DNA of 64,000 nucleotides from JACCTH01 sp035253825 (GTDB lineage: Bacteria; Actinomycetota; Acidimicrobiia; Spongiisociales; ZC4RG35): contig DATFBM010000029.1 in NCBI GenBank assembly GCA_035253825.1, forward strand, positions 98,156 through 162,155. Direction: 5' to 3'. Position numbers and translations under genes: made by a program. The notes beneath the pieces are model-generated. The model was not told the DNA's origin and searched no databases. It worked only from the letters and a program-made list of their open reading frames with translations. Positions within the stretch are counted from its first letter, which is position 1; each line of letters starts with the position of its first letter. Positions 52,770 through 61,717 of this stretch are shown here, piece by piece.

Positions 52770-52796
52770 ATTTCCGAGCCAGACGAGATTCGCGCC

Positions 52797-53384
52797 TTGG
52801 GGTTTCGGGCCGCCTCCGAGGTGGTGGATCGTTTCATCCGCCTGATGGGAGACGACCCCCGACCGCCCCGCCAGCCGGTCGGCGACGATCGCTCCGCCGC
52901 ATTTCGCCAACTCCGGGCCGACCTGGCTCGCGCGGTAGACGCCAACTTGGATCTCGTTCGCCGCGCATTCGACCTTTACGCCGGGGCGGTCGACCGACTC
53001 ATCGGAGGCGGAGAAACAGATCGCCATTTCAAAATGCCGGCGGTCCTGGCAGGCCATCGAGCCTCGTCGACTCTCTGGATCCACAACACGGCTGCGGCCG
53101 CTGCTGCGAGCTTGCGCGTGCACGGATCGGATCTGGTCAACCACGAACGGAACACCATTCCCGCCGCGGCCTGGCGCTTTGAACCAGACGACATTGACAT
53201 CGCCCCGCCCGGGGCCAGCCTGCCAGTGGGCGTCAGCCTTGATGTAAGCGACGACACTGCCCCCGGGATCTATCGCGGTCACGTCTTCGTGACCAACCTC
53301 CCCGGCGAGTACATGACAGTCGAGATCGAAGTGGTGCAGCTCAACCAGGAGCAGCAATGGCGGGATCGGCAACGAGCTTCGTAG
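52797..53384 (+). CDS. helix plus beta-sandwich protein, paralogue of the gene at 46794
   Basis: About 195 residues from TTG 52797; the frame is open back to the previous stop at 52769, so a rarer start could lie upstream. Helices (RAASEVVDRFIRLMGDD; AAFRQLRADLARAVDANLDLVRRAFDLYAGAVDRL) precede a beta-rich domain with IDIAPPGASLPVGVSLDVSDDTAPGIYRGHVFVTNLPGEYMTVEIEV. Function is unknown. It overlaps the polyprenyl synthase gene by 28 bases, so the two are tightly linked. Confidence 0.7.
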   Translation: MGFRAASEVVDRFIRLMGDDPRPPRQPVGDDRSAAFRQLRADLARAVDANLDLVRRAFDLYAGAVDRLIGGGETDRHFKMPAVLAGHRASSTLWIHNTAAAAAASLRVHGSDLVNHERNTIPAAAWRFEPDDIDIAPPGASLPVGVSLDVSDDTAPGIYRGHVFVTNLPGEYMTVEIEVVQLNQEQQWRDRQRAS

Positions 53385-54394
53385 AAGACGCCCTCGCCAG
53401 CCATCGGGTTCAGATGGCAGACGTCCTGACCCGATACCTGCCCGATCGGGAGCCGCGCCGCTGGCTTTACGACCTGGTGGCGACCTATCCCTCGCGGGTG
53501 GGAAAGGGGATTCGCTCCAGCCTCTGCGTGGCCACATGCCGGGCGTTCGGAGGTACCACCGAGGAAGCGATGCCGTCCGCGGCGGCGATCGAGCTCTTGC
53601 ACAACGCCTTCCTGGTTCACGACGACATCGAGGATGGCAGCCTGAGTAGGCGTGGCGAGCCCACTCTTCATCGACAACACGGAGTGCCGCTGGCGGTGAA
53701 TGCCGGAGACGGCCTGGCGGTCGTGGGGCTGACGCCCCTCCGCGACAACGTGAGAGTGTTGGGATCGGTGATGAGCGAGCGGGTCTTCGACGAGTTCCAG
53801 ATGCTGCTGCATCGGACTATCGAGGGCCAGGCCATCGAGCTCGGCTGGCGGTCGGAGAACGTCTTGGCGCTGACTCCGACCGACTACCTCGACATGGTGC
53901 TGCTCAAGACCTGCTCCTACTCGACCATCTTCCCGCTCCGAATCGGGGCCTTGATCGGATCCTGGGGCCGGGCCGATCTCGAGCCCCTAACCCGCTTCGG
54001 CTTCTATCTCGGAGCCGCCTTCCAGATTCGCGACGACCTCCTCAATCTCGAGGGACGTCCGGAGCGGTACGGAAAAGAGATCCTCGGGGATCTTTACGAA
54101 GGCAAGCGGTCCCTGATGATCATTCATTTGCTCTCCGTGGCCGACGAGGAAGAACGAGCCTGGCTCGACTCGTTCCTCTCCGCTGCCCGTGGGATGCGAT
54201 CCACCGAGCAGGTGGAGGCGATGTTGGAGATGATGAGAGATCACGACAGCATCGAGTTCGCCCGCGAGTTCTCGAAGGGAGTGGCGGCCGCCGCCCGGGA
54301 AGCTTTTGACATCGCCTTCGAGGGTCTCCCGCCGTCGGAGGATCTGCGCTTTATCCGGGAGTTGATCCCCTACATGCTCGACCGCGATCTCTAA
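53357..54394 (+). CDS. polyprenyl diphosphate synthase
   Basis: 345 residues of the isoprenyl synthase fold. The first Asp-rich motif is HDDIEDGSLSRRG (Asp89, 90, 93) and the second is FQIRDDLLNLEG (Asp226, 227), where the fifth position is Asn instead of Asp. GKGIRSSL gives the upstream Lys/Arg contacts. It would condense isopentenyl diphosphate with allylic diphosphates. Chain length cannot be fixed from sequence. Its TAA directly abuts the stop of the ATP-grasp gene on the other strand. Confidence 0.9.
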   Translation: MAGSATSFVEDALASHRVQMADVLTRYLPDREPRRWLYDLVATYPSRVGKGIRSSLCVATCRAFGGTTEEAMPSAAAIELLHNAFLVHDDIEDGSLSRRGEPTLHRQHGVPLAVNAGDGLAVVGLTPLRDNVRVLGSVMSERVFDEFQMLLHRTIEGQAIELGWRSENVLALTPTDYLDMVLLKTCSYSTIFPLRIGALIGSWGRADLEPLTRFGFYLGAAFQIRDDLLNLEGRPERYGKEILGDLYEGKRSLMIIHLLSVADEEERAWLDSFLSAARGMRSTEQVEAMLEMMRDHDSIEFAREFSKGVAAAAREAFDIAFEGLPPSEDLRFIRELIPYMLDRDL

Positions 54395-55438
54395 CTAGAG
54401 GGTGGCGAGGGTCACGTTGGGGAGAGAGGGTCCGTAGGCCGCCCGAAGCCGGACCTTGTGCTCGAGGGCCTCGATCACCGGGCGAGCGAAGTCGATCTCG
54501 CTGATGGTGCCGGCGCTGCCGAGGCCACCCGGACTGAAGACGTTCACCTCCATCAGCTTGTCCCCGACAATGTCAAGACCCACCAAGAACATCCCATCCT
54601 GGATCAGCTTGGGCTTGACCATGTCCACCAGCGCCAGCATCTTGTCGGTGACCTTGGCCGCCACCGCCTCGCCGCCGACGTGCATGTTGGAGCGCACATC
54701 AGACTCCGAAGGCACTCGGCGGAAGGCGGCGTATTCACCATCGACCACCAATGGCTCGCCGTTCATCACGAATAGCCGCACGTCGCCTTCATCGGCGTCC
54801 TTCAGGTACTCCTGGGCGACGATGTAGCCGTCGCGGATCAGGGTCTCGATCATCTGGTTGACGTTCTGATCGCCCGCTACCAGGAACACTCCTTGACCGC
54901 CCGATCCCTGCAGAGGCTTCAGCACCGCCTTCCCCTTGCAAGCCTGGATGAACTCGCGGATGTCGTCCTCGTTCCGCGAGATCAGCGTCTTCGGGCGGAC
55001 CTCCTCGGGAAAGTGCTGGAAGTAGGTCTTGTTGACCGCATCGGCGAGATGGACCGGGTCGTTGACCACCAGCACCCCGTGAGCGGCCGCCACCTGACCG
55101 AAGAGAATCCCCGATGTCTGCGCCCAGGGCCGATCGTTGGCGTCCTCGGAGGGATCGTTTCGCAGCATCAACACATCGAGTTCATCAACCACGATCTTTT
55201 CGTTGGAACCCTTTTCCTCGCTTTGCACGTCCTCGAGGAAGTTGGCCAACGAGCGGTAGGACTTGTTCGCGGGTCCGGCGGCATCGGCGATGATCTTTCC
55301 CTCGACGTTCTGGGCGAGATCGCCAATCCCGATCAGCCACACCTCGTGGCCGAGATTGCGGGCGGACATCGCCAGGCGAGTCGTCGTGTACTGGGGTTTC
55401 TCCGAGCCAACCTGGTTGACGACAAAGCCGACCTTCAT
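54395..55438 (-). CDS. GshB-like ATP-grasp ligase
   Basis: 347 residues. The ATP-grasp parts are visible: AVLKPLQGSGGQGVFLV with Lys174, YIVAQEYL with Glu210, DVRLFVMNG, FRRVPSESDVRSNMHVGG, and metal residues in GLDIVGDKLMEVNVFSPGG (Asp289, Glu297, Asn299). The ending resembles glutathione synthetase GshB, which ligates glycine to a gamma-glutamyl peptide. Actinobacteria normally use mycothiol, so a different amide bond is likely. It is the last gene of a coupled three-gene operon. Confidence 0.85.
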   Translation of the reverse strand: MKVGFVVNQVGSEKPQYTTTRLAMSARNLGHEVWLIGIGDLAQNVEGKIIADAAGPANKSYRSLANFLEDVQSEEKGSNEKIVVDELDVLMLRNDPSEDANDRPWAQTSGILFGQVAAAHGVLVVNDPVHLADAVNKTYFQHFPEEVRPKTLISRNEDDIREFIQACKGKAVLKPLQGSGGQGVFLVAGDQNVNQMIETLIRDGYIVAQEYLKDADEGDVRLFVMNGEPLVVDGEYAAFRRVPSESDVRSNMHVGGEAVAAKVTDKMLALVDMVKPKLIQDGMFLVGLDIVGDKLMEVNVFSPGGLGSAGTISEIDFARPVIEALEHKVRLRAAYGPSLPNVTLATL

Positions 55439-56583
55439 GCAGCCCGACCTCCGAGATCGATGAGTTGAGCCCCATTCTTAATGGCCTCGAGTTTCTCCTC
55501 GGTGCCAATCTCGTCGAGGAAGGCAGGACGCAGCGGTGCTTCCCCCAGCACCCCCCGGGCGGTGAGGTCGGCGACGAGAGGGATGGCCTCGAAGCTGATC
55601 TTGCCCACGTAGAGAGAGTCGAGCTCGGTGCCGGTACGGAGGTGCTCGAGCAAACGCATCAAACCGCGAAGGTAGATGGCGTCTTTGGTGGTGCCTCCGC
55701 CGCGGAAGGCGCGCATGACGGTGGTGAAGGCTTCCCGGCGGGTAAAGCCCAGGTCCACCAGCACCTCGTGAGTATCTCGAAAGCTTGCTCCCCGGCTGCG
55801 GAGGTGAGCAGCCTTGACCCGAGAGGCGAGGGTGCGGAGCCGGGAGTGAGCGATCCCGCCGGCGAGGTGCTCTCCCAGAACCCCGAGCGCCTCCTGCAAC
55901 TCGTCATAGCCGGCCAGACCCAGAGAGAGCATCTGCAGCGGTTGGTCGCGACCGTTGGCGAAGGTGAGAACGTGGGTGCCCACCTCGTGGGCAAGGAGAC
56001 CGGGCACGTCCTCTGCCGCCACCCGGGTCCGCGTCCCTATATAGAGGTCTCCGGCTTCGACCAGCACCCCGGGGCGGGTATCGCTGAGGTGAACCTTGGC
56101 CGCCAGCTCGGGATAGGTGGTCCGGTAGCGGGCGATCTCCTCGGAGGCGACGGCGGCGAATTCCTCGGCGTTGAGGACCACCTCGGCGGTTTCCTTCGGA
56201 GCCGGCGCTCGCAGGATCTGCTCGGCGATGGCCAGGGTCTGGTCTTCGACGTGGCCGAAGAGCTCGACCGCCACGAAGAAGGCCTGCTCGGTATTCCGGT
56301 TGCGCAGAAGCTCGAGACGGAGACGAAGCTCCTTTATCAAACCTTCCGCCAGGTGGGCGACGGTGGGGTCGTCGGTCGAGGTGGGATCGACGGCGTCGAG
56401 CTGGATGGCGATGGCGGCGAGGTCGGGGAGCTCGCGGTAGAGAAACACTGGCTCCTCGCCGGCGATGAAGGCAGTCCGAGCCTCGGGGACGTTGATCGGG
56501 GTCACCAAGCTCAGCAGGGGCAACTGTCCCCCGATCTCGGCCAGGGCCAGGTCGACCTTGAGGTCAGCCTCAGTGACCGGCAA
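55435..56583 (-). CDS. DUF1704 (QEGLA-motif) zinc metallopeptidase
   Basis: 382 residues. The zinc motif is HEVGTH (His199, Glu200, His204), as in the DUF1704/MATCAP carboxypeptidase family. The downstream QEALG (230-234) corresponds to the QEGLA box, and Glu238 in LGEHLAGG may be another ligand. Eukaryotic relatives remove a C-terminal tyrosine from tubulin; bacterial targets are not well known. ATGA overlap with the ATP-grasp gene and a 14-base overlap with the amidohydrolase gene show tight coupling. Confidence 0.88.
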   Translation of the reverse strand: MPVTEADLKVDLALAEIGGQLPLLSLVTPINVPEARTAFIAGEEPVFLYRELPDLAAIAIQLDAVDPTSTDDPTVAHLAEGLIKELRLRLELLRNRNTEQAFFVAVELFGHVEDQTLAIAEQILRAPAPKETAEVVLNAEEFAAVASEEIARYRTTYPELAAKVHLSDTRPGVLVEAGDLYIGTRTRVAAEDVPGLLAHEVGTHVLTFANGRDQPLQMLSLGLAGYDELQEALGVLGEHLAGGIAHSRLRTLASRVKAAHLRSRGASFRDTHEVLVDLGFTRREAFTTVMRAFRGGGTTKDAIYLRGLMRLLEHLRTGTELDSLYVGKISFEAIPLVADLTARGVLGEAPLRPAFLDEIGTEEKLEAIKNGAQLIDLGGRAA

Positions 56584-57361
56584 CTGCTCTCCAGGCTTCC
56601 GTGATCGGGTCGACGGTGGCCAGCAGGGCGGCGCGCAATTCCTTCTGTATCAGTTGGAAAGGCTCCCCGGACCACTCGTCCATCCATACCTTTTTGAGTT
56701 CGATCGCCAGCGCACAGCCATTTGCGCGATAGCGCTCGTTGACCCAGGCGGCGAGCTGGCGGCCTCGAAACTTGACATTCTGACGAGCATCGATTGCCTC
56801 CCCTCCGACGAATTGCCTAGCCATTGATTCACAGAAGGCTTCAGCCACCTGACGCCACCGAGCCGGGAGCGATCCGGTTCCCAGATTGACCACCGGGTTC
56901 TCCTCCGGTGGGGCGGGAGCAGCGGCGGGCCCATCCCGGCGATGGTTGTAGGAATGGAGGTCATAGAGGACAAAACCGCCCCGGGTATGAACGATCTCAT
57001 CGAGCCAGCCCCCGAGGTCGTGGTAGAAGCCGTCGTACAGCCGGAGTGATTCCTCCCGGATCGGTGCCGGGAGCGGAGACGACCAAACCTCGAGTCCCCA
57101 GGACTCTTCGGCATCGGCGTAGACCGCGATCTCGCGGGGTCGGTTGAGGTCGACCTCGAATCGGGAACGATGGACGATGACCGAGTCGGGAAAGGGGGCG
57201 GCGAAGAAGTCGGTGAAGGGATCCTCTTCCCGCAGCCGGGTGGCGGGATCGAGAGCCATGTGCGATTCCACCTCGGGGCGGAGATCGTGGCCGTTGTGGA
57301 TGGCGGTGGCCACCACCGCCCCAAGCTCGGTCGGGGAGCGCTCAAAGGTCGCGAATGGCAT
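56570..57361 (-). CDS. N-formylglutamate amidohydrolase family protein
   Basis: 263 residues. Family landmarks: AIHNGHDLRPE with His22 and His25, RFEVDLNRPR with the substrate Arg, and LYDLHSYNHRRDG with Asp134 and His136. The family removes acyl groups from glutamate by a zinc-dependent reaction similar to peptidases. It is the first gene of the trio with DUF1704 and the ATP-grasp ligase, and is divergent from the second transporter operon. Confidence 0.87.
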   Translation of the reverse strand: MPFATFERSPTELGAVVATAIHNGHDLRPEVESHMALDPATRLREEDPFTDFFAAPFPDSVIVHRSRFEVDLNRPREIAVYADAEESWGLEVWSSPLPAPIREESLRLYDGFYHDLGGWLDEIVHTRGGFVLYDLHSYNHRRDGPAAAPAPPEENPVVNLGTGSLPARWRQVAEAFCESMARQFVGGEAIDARQNVKFRGRQLAAWVNERYRANGCALAIELKKVWMDEWSGEPFQLIQKELRAALLATVDPITEAWRAVAGH

Positions 57362-57512
57362 TTGCTGGCGTTACCCACAAGGCGGCCGAATCAGCCGCCG
57401 AAGGAAAAAATGATCAGTTAGGTTGAACGCTGAGCAGTATTCGTGTACACCAACCTGCCCGCTGGATGACCGTGCTTCGGGGCTGGTCACAGTCCAGAGA
57501 AGGAGGAGAGCC

Positions 57513-58853
57513 GTGACGAGGAGTACCAGGATCGTTCACGCGGCGGTGGCACTGGCGTTGGTGGTGTCCGCCTGTGGAGGCAGCGGAACCGACACCACCT
57601 CTGCCACGATCACCACGGCCGCACCGCAGAGCACCACCACCGCCGGGGCCGAGACCACTTCCCCGCCCGAGACGACCGCCGCTCCCAGCGGGGAGCCGAT
57701 TGTGGTGGGCAGCACCTTGTCCCTGACAGGTGCCTTCGGCCCGACCGGTGTCATCCATCAGATCGCCGGAGAGCTATTCGTCGACCGCCTCAACGATGCC
57801 GGCGGCCTGCTCGGCCAACCCGTCGAGTGGGACCTGCGGGACGACGAGTCGGTGACCGACAACGTGGCGACGCTCTACGAGCAGCTGATCGGTCAAGACG
57901 GAGTCGATTTGATAATCGGCCCCTACGCCACTCCCAACATCCTGGCCGCGATGCCGATCGCCGAGCGACACGGGTTCGTCCTGCCCCAGCACACCGCGGT
58001 GCTAGCTCCGACACTGACCTATCCCTGCCAGTTCCCGGCCTGGTCGATCGGGTTCGAACCCAATGCCTTTATTCCCAACCAGCTCGCCGACGCCATGGAC
58101 AGCTTGGGTGGGGCTGTCGAGACCGTTGCCCTGGTGACCAACCAGTCCGGGTCGGCGGCCTTCGTCACCTTTGGACGCCCTGACGTAGAGGAGCCGGCCG
58201 CCCAGACCATCTTCCCCGAGCGGGGTTATGAGGTGGTGGCCAATATTCCTTACCCGCCCGGCAACACGGAATGGGATGCCATCGCCGCCGAGGTTCGCCA
58301 GGCCGACCCTGACCTTCTAATGATCAACGGCCTTGGCGTGGATGCCAACGGGCTGATCGAGGCCATGTTGGCCCTCGATGGCTACCGGCCGCCGATGATC
58401 TTCGCCTTGTTCCCGGCTCCGGGACCGTTGCTGGCCCTCGGGTCGAGCAGCGGCATCGAAGCCCTCTCCGTCTCGATCTTCGAGCCCAATGAGGCCATCC
58501 TCGCCGAAATGGATCCCTCCGTCACCGAGATCGTGGAGGAATTCGCCGAGCGCGCCACCGCCGCCGGCGTTCCCTACACCGTCTTCGAGACCCAGGCGGC
58601 GGCCTCGTGGAACGCGTGGGAGATACTTGTCCAAGGCGTTGAGGGGGCGGGGTCATTGGACCACCAGGCGATTTGTGACTATCTGCACGAAAGCGGAGCT
58701 GACCTCACTTTTGCTGGTCCGGTTGAGTTTGACGAGTCGGTCAACAACTTCTGGGAAACAAATCTGGGAATCAAACAGATCCAGGACGGCGATTGGGTCA
58801 TGGTGTGGCCCGCCGAGAGAGCTGCTGCTGAACTCAGAGGCCCCACCAGCTGA
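57513..58853 (+). CDS. branched-chain amino acid-type ABC substrate-binding lipoprotein (second system)
   Basis: 446 residues from GTG 57513 with AAGGAGGAGAG upstream. Signal peptide with lipobox VVSACGG, a Thr-rich tether (about 25-65), then EPIVVGSTLSLTGAFGPTGVIHQIAGELFVDRLNDAGGLLGQPVEWDLRDDES. It is similar in layout to the protein at 23863 but has a distinct ligand domain, so a different substrate is expected. It heads a four-gene transporter operon. Confidence 0.92.
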   Translation: MTRSTRIVHAAVALALVVSACGGSGTDTTSATITTAAPQSTTTAGAETTSPPETTAAPSGEPIVVGSTLSLTGAFGPTGVIHQIAGELFVDRLNDAGGLLGQPVEWDLRDDESVTDNVATLYEQLIGQDGVDLIIGPYATPNILAAMPIAERHGFVLPQHTAVLAPTLTYPCQFPAWSIGFEPNAFIPNQLADAMDSLGGAVETVALVTNQSGSAAFVTFGRPDVEEPAAQTIFPERGYEVVANIPYPPGNTEWDAIAAEVRQADPDLLMINGLGVDANGLIEAMLALDGYRPPMIFALFPAPGPLLALGSSSGIEALSVSIFEPNEAILAEMDPSVTEIVEEFAERATAAGVPYTVFETQAAASWNAWEILVQGVEGAGSLDHQAICDYLHESGADLTFAGPVEFDESVNNFWETNLGIKQIQDGDWVMVWPAERAAAELRGPTS

Positions 58854-58949
58854 TACCCGAAACCGGCCATGGGATCGGGTCGCTCATCGGCTAGTGGGCG
58901 ACTCGGTCCGTAATCAACGGAGGTTCAAGCCCTCCGAAGTGAGTGCGCC

Positions 58950-59822
58950 ATGAATGTCCTCCAGGCCGGGCTGGCCGGCGCCCTCGGCGGCAGCCTGTTC
59001 GCCCTGATGGCCCTCGGCCTTTCATTGACCTGGGGCTTTCTCAAGGTAATAAACCTCGCCCACTTCGGCCTGATCCTTCTTGGCTCCTACCTCACGTTTG
59101 AACTCGCCACGACCACTCCATTGGGACCCATCAACACCCTTTTGGTGACCGCACCGGTTCTGGGCGTGTTGGGGGCGGCCATCCATATCGCCTACGAACG
59201 CTTCGAGGTCTCCGAGCTGAGTTCGTTGCTGGTTAGCTACGGGTTGCTCATCATCCTCGTCCAGGTGGTCCACAACATATGGAGCGCCGATTTCCAGCGG
59301 ATGGACGCAATGGTCAATCCCTATGCCACTCGCTCGATCAGGCTGGGTGACCTGGGCTTTCCCCTTCCCACTCTGCTGGCGGCTGGATTCGGGTTGGTGC
59401 TGGTGGTTCTGGTCAGCACCATCGTCAACCGAACCTATGCCGGCCGGGCATTGCGCGCATTCGGGCAGGACCGAGAGATCGCTTCGGCGTTCGGAATCGA
59501 TCACCGCCTGATCGGTATGGCGTTGGCCGGTGTGGCGGGGGCCAGCGCCGCCATCGCCGGGATGCTCTTCGCTCTGCGCGGCACCATCACTCCCGACGCC
59601 GCCTTTGAATGGGTGGGGCTGGTGTTCGCCATCGTCATCCTTGGGGGGATCGGCAATGTGGTCGGGACTTTCTACGCCGGGCTCTTGGTGGGCGCCGTTT
59701 CCGGGGTGGTGGCGCTGCTCTGGACCCCCTCCCATTCACCTCTGGTGGTGTTCTCCATGGTGGTGCTGGCCCTGGTCTTCCGGCCCGGGGGTCTTTTTCC
59801 TCGCCGAGCAGGTCGGCATTGA
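58950..59822 (+). CDS. branched-chain amino acid-type ABC permease, LivH-like (second system)
   Basis: 290 residues with about eight membrane helices: LMALGLSLTWGFLKVINLAHFGLILLGSYLT (LivH signature), the Q-D-R loop RAFGQDREIASAFGIDHRLIGMALAGVAGASAAIAGML, and FVFRPGGLFPRRAGRH-like end. Its TGA overlaps the TTG start of the fused permease-ATPase gene. A 96-base gap separates it from the binding protein gene. Confidence 0.92.
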   Translation: MNVLQAGLAGALGGSLFALMALGLSLTWGFLKVINLAHFGLILLGSYLTFELATTTPLGPINTLLVTAPVLGVLGAAIHIAYERFEVSELSSLLVSYGLLIILVQVVHNIWSADFQRMDAMVNPYATRSIRLGDLGFPLPTLLAAGFGLVLVVLVSTIVNRTYAGRALRAFGQDREIASAFGIDHRLIGMALAGVAGASAAIAGMLFALRGTITPDAAFEWVGLVFAIVILGGIGNVVGTFYAGLLVGAVSGVVALLWTPSHSPLVVFSMVVLALVFRPGGLFPRRAGRH

Positions 59823-61717
59823 AGCGGGGGAGGGGCTGGATCCCCCTCGCTGCGATCGCCCTCTCCATCGCAGTCCTGCCCTGGATACGCGAGCTCACCG
59901 GATTTCCCGCCTCTTATCTGGTGCTCCTGAGCGGAGTTCTCTTCTGGACCGCGCAGGCCACCAGTTGGAACATCCTCTCCGGCTACAGCGGCTATTTCAG
60001 CTTCGGCCAGGGCGCCTTCTATGGCGTCGGCGTATACACCCTGGCGGTGTTGGTCGGACGCCAGGGCCAGTCTTGGTGGCCGGCCCTGCTCCTCGCCGGC
60101 CTGGCGGGCGTGCTCCTGGCGCTGGTGATCGGGACCATTGCCTTCCGCCTCCGATCGCTGCGGGGTGAAATCTTCGCCCTCCTCACCCTGGCCATCCCTT
60201 TCATCCTCTCCGCCATCGCCCGGGTGACCGACTCCATCGATGGGGGGCAGGGGATCATCCTCCCGGTCCCGGACTATCCCGACTTCTTCGGCCCCTTCCA
60301 GCAGTTCATCTTCTGGCTCAGCGGTGCAGTGGCGGTGCTGGCCCTCGTCATTGCCTACGGGATGGTGAGGACTCGGTACGGGTGGGCCCTCTTCGCCATC
60401 CACGACGACGAGGCAGTGGCCGAGGGATTGGGGGTTCCGACCTTCCGGCACAAGATGATCGCCATCGCCGCTAACGGCCTCATCGCCGGGTTGTCGGGGG
60501 CGGTGAGCGCCCTCCAGGTGGGTTTCATCAGCCCGGAAGGAACCTTCAACCTGCGAGTGCCGCTCTTCGTCATCGTGATGAGCGTGCTCGGTGGCCGACT
60601 CTTCTGGGCCGGCCCGGCGGTAGGCGCTCTCTACGTCGTCACCCTACAAAACCGGCTGGCGGGAGGATTCGAGGGCTGGAGCCTGATCATCCTCGGGGCG
60701 GTTCTGGTCCTGTTGGTTCTCTTCGCCCCGGAAGGAATCATGGCCCGCTTCGTTCGGCGCCCCTGGACCATCGTTTCCGTCGTGGCGGGAGTGCTGGCCG
60801 CCTTGGCCCTTTACGGGGGAGACCCGGTCACTTGGTTCGCCGTCGCCCTCGGAATTGCCGCGGTGGTGGCGCTGCTTCCGGCCGGAAAGCCCACCGGCCG
60901 GAGGGCGTCGGCTCCAGCCGGCCGCCTCGGCTCCACCCGCACCGACCCCGGATCGGACCTGCCTCCTCCCGCGACCGGGAAGACATTGTTGGAGGCCGAC
61001 GACCTAACGCGGCGCTTTGGGGGCATCCACGCTCTACGCGGGGTCTCGATGCGCTTGTTGGAAGGCGAGCTGGTGGGGCTGGTGGGTCCGAACGGGTCTG
61101 GAAAGACCACCCTGGTCAACCTCCTCTCGGGAGCGCTTCGACCCACGTCGGGTTCGATCGCCGTCGACGGAGCCGACATCGTCGATGTGGCGCCTCACAA
61201 GATCGTTCACCAGGGGATCGCCCGTACCTACCAGATTCCGCGGCCGTTCAACTCTTTGACGGTCAGGGACAACGTGGTCGTGGCCATCATGTTCGGCCGG
61301 GAGCCGCGGGGATTGACCGCCTCCCGCCAGGCAGCCGAGGAGTATTTGGCCCTGGTGGGCTTGTCCGACCTGGGTGAGGTGCGCCCCGGCGGGATCAACC
61401 TGCACGAGCGGCAACTACTCGAGATGGCTCGGGCCATGGCCACCCGCCCCCGGATCCTCTTGCTCGACGAAGCGCTGGCGGGCTTGAACCCAGTCGAGAT
61501 CGACAATGCGGTCGCAGTGGTCAGGCGAATCCACCGCTCAGGGGTATCGATCGTCTTGGTCGAGCATCTTCTCCGGGTGGTGAACCAGCTCGCCACTCGG
61601 ATCGTGGTTCTCGACCAAGGACGTCTCCTCGCCGAGGGCGATCCGGCGACCGTGATGAGGAACCCGGCGGTGGTCAGCGCCTATCTGGGAAGTGAGGCTC
61701 ATGCTCAGCGTGACTGA
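59819..61717 (+). CDS. LivM permease fused to LivG ATPase
   Basis: 632 residues from TTG 59819, overlapping the previous stop. About 1-340 is a LivM permease (TSWNILSGYSGYFSFGQGAFYGVGVYT is the signature; a loop with HDDEAVAEGLGVPTFRHKMIAI follows). A Pro/Arg-rich linker of about 45 residues joins a LivG ATPase with Walker A GPNGSGKTT and Walker B ILLLDEALAGLNP. The ABC signature is degenerate: INLHERQLLEMARAM stands where LSxGQ is expected. Translational fusion ensures equal amounts of the two parts. It overlaps the LivF gene. Confidence 0.92.
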   Translation: MKRGRGWIPLAAIALSIAVLPWIRELTGFPASYLVLLSGVLFWTAQATSWNILSGYSGYFSFGQGAFYGVGVYTLAVLVGRQGQSWWPALLLAGLAGVLLALVIGTIAFRLRSLRGEIFALLTLAIPFILSAIARVTDSIDGGQGIILPVPDYPDFFGPFQQFIFWLSGAVAVLALVIAYGMVRTRYGWALFAIHDDEAVAEGLGVPTFRHKMIAIAANGLIAGLSGAVSALQVGFISPEGTFNLRVPLFVIVMSVLGGRLFWAGPAVGALYVVTLQNRLAGGFEGWSLIILGAVLVLLVLFAPEGIMARFVRRPWTIVSVVAGVLAALALYGGDPVTWFAVALGIAAVVALLPAGKPTGRRASAPAGRLGSTRTDPGSDLPPPATGKTLLEADDLTRRFGGIHALRGVSMRLLEGELVGLVGPNGSGKTTLVNLLSGALRPTSGSIAVDGADIVDVAPHKIVHQGIARTYQIPRPFNSLTVRDNVVVAIMFGREPRGLTASRQAAEEYLALVGLSDLGEVRPGGINLHERQLLEMARAMATRPRILLLDEALAGLNPVEIDNAVAVVRRIHRSGVSIVLVEHLLRVVNQLATRIVVLDQGRLLAEGDPATVMRNPAVVSAYLGSEAHAQRD

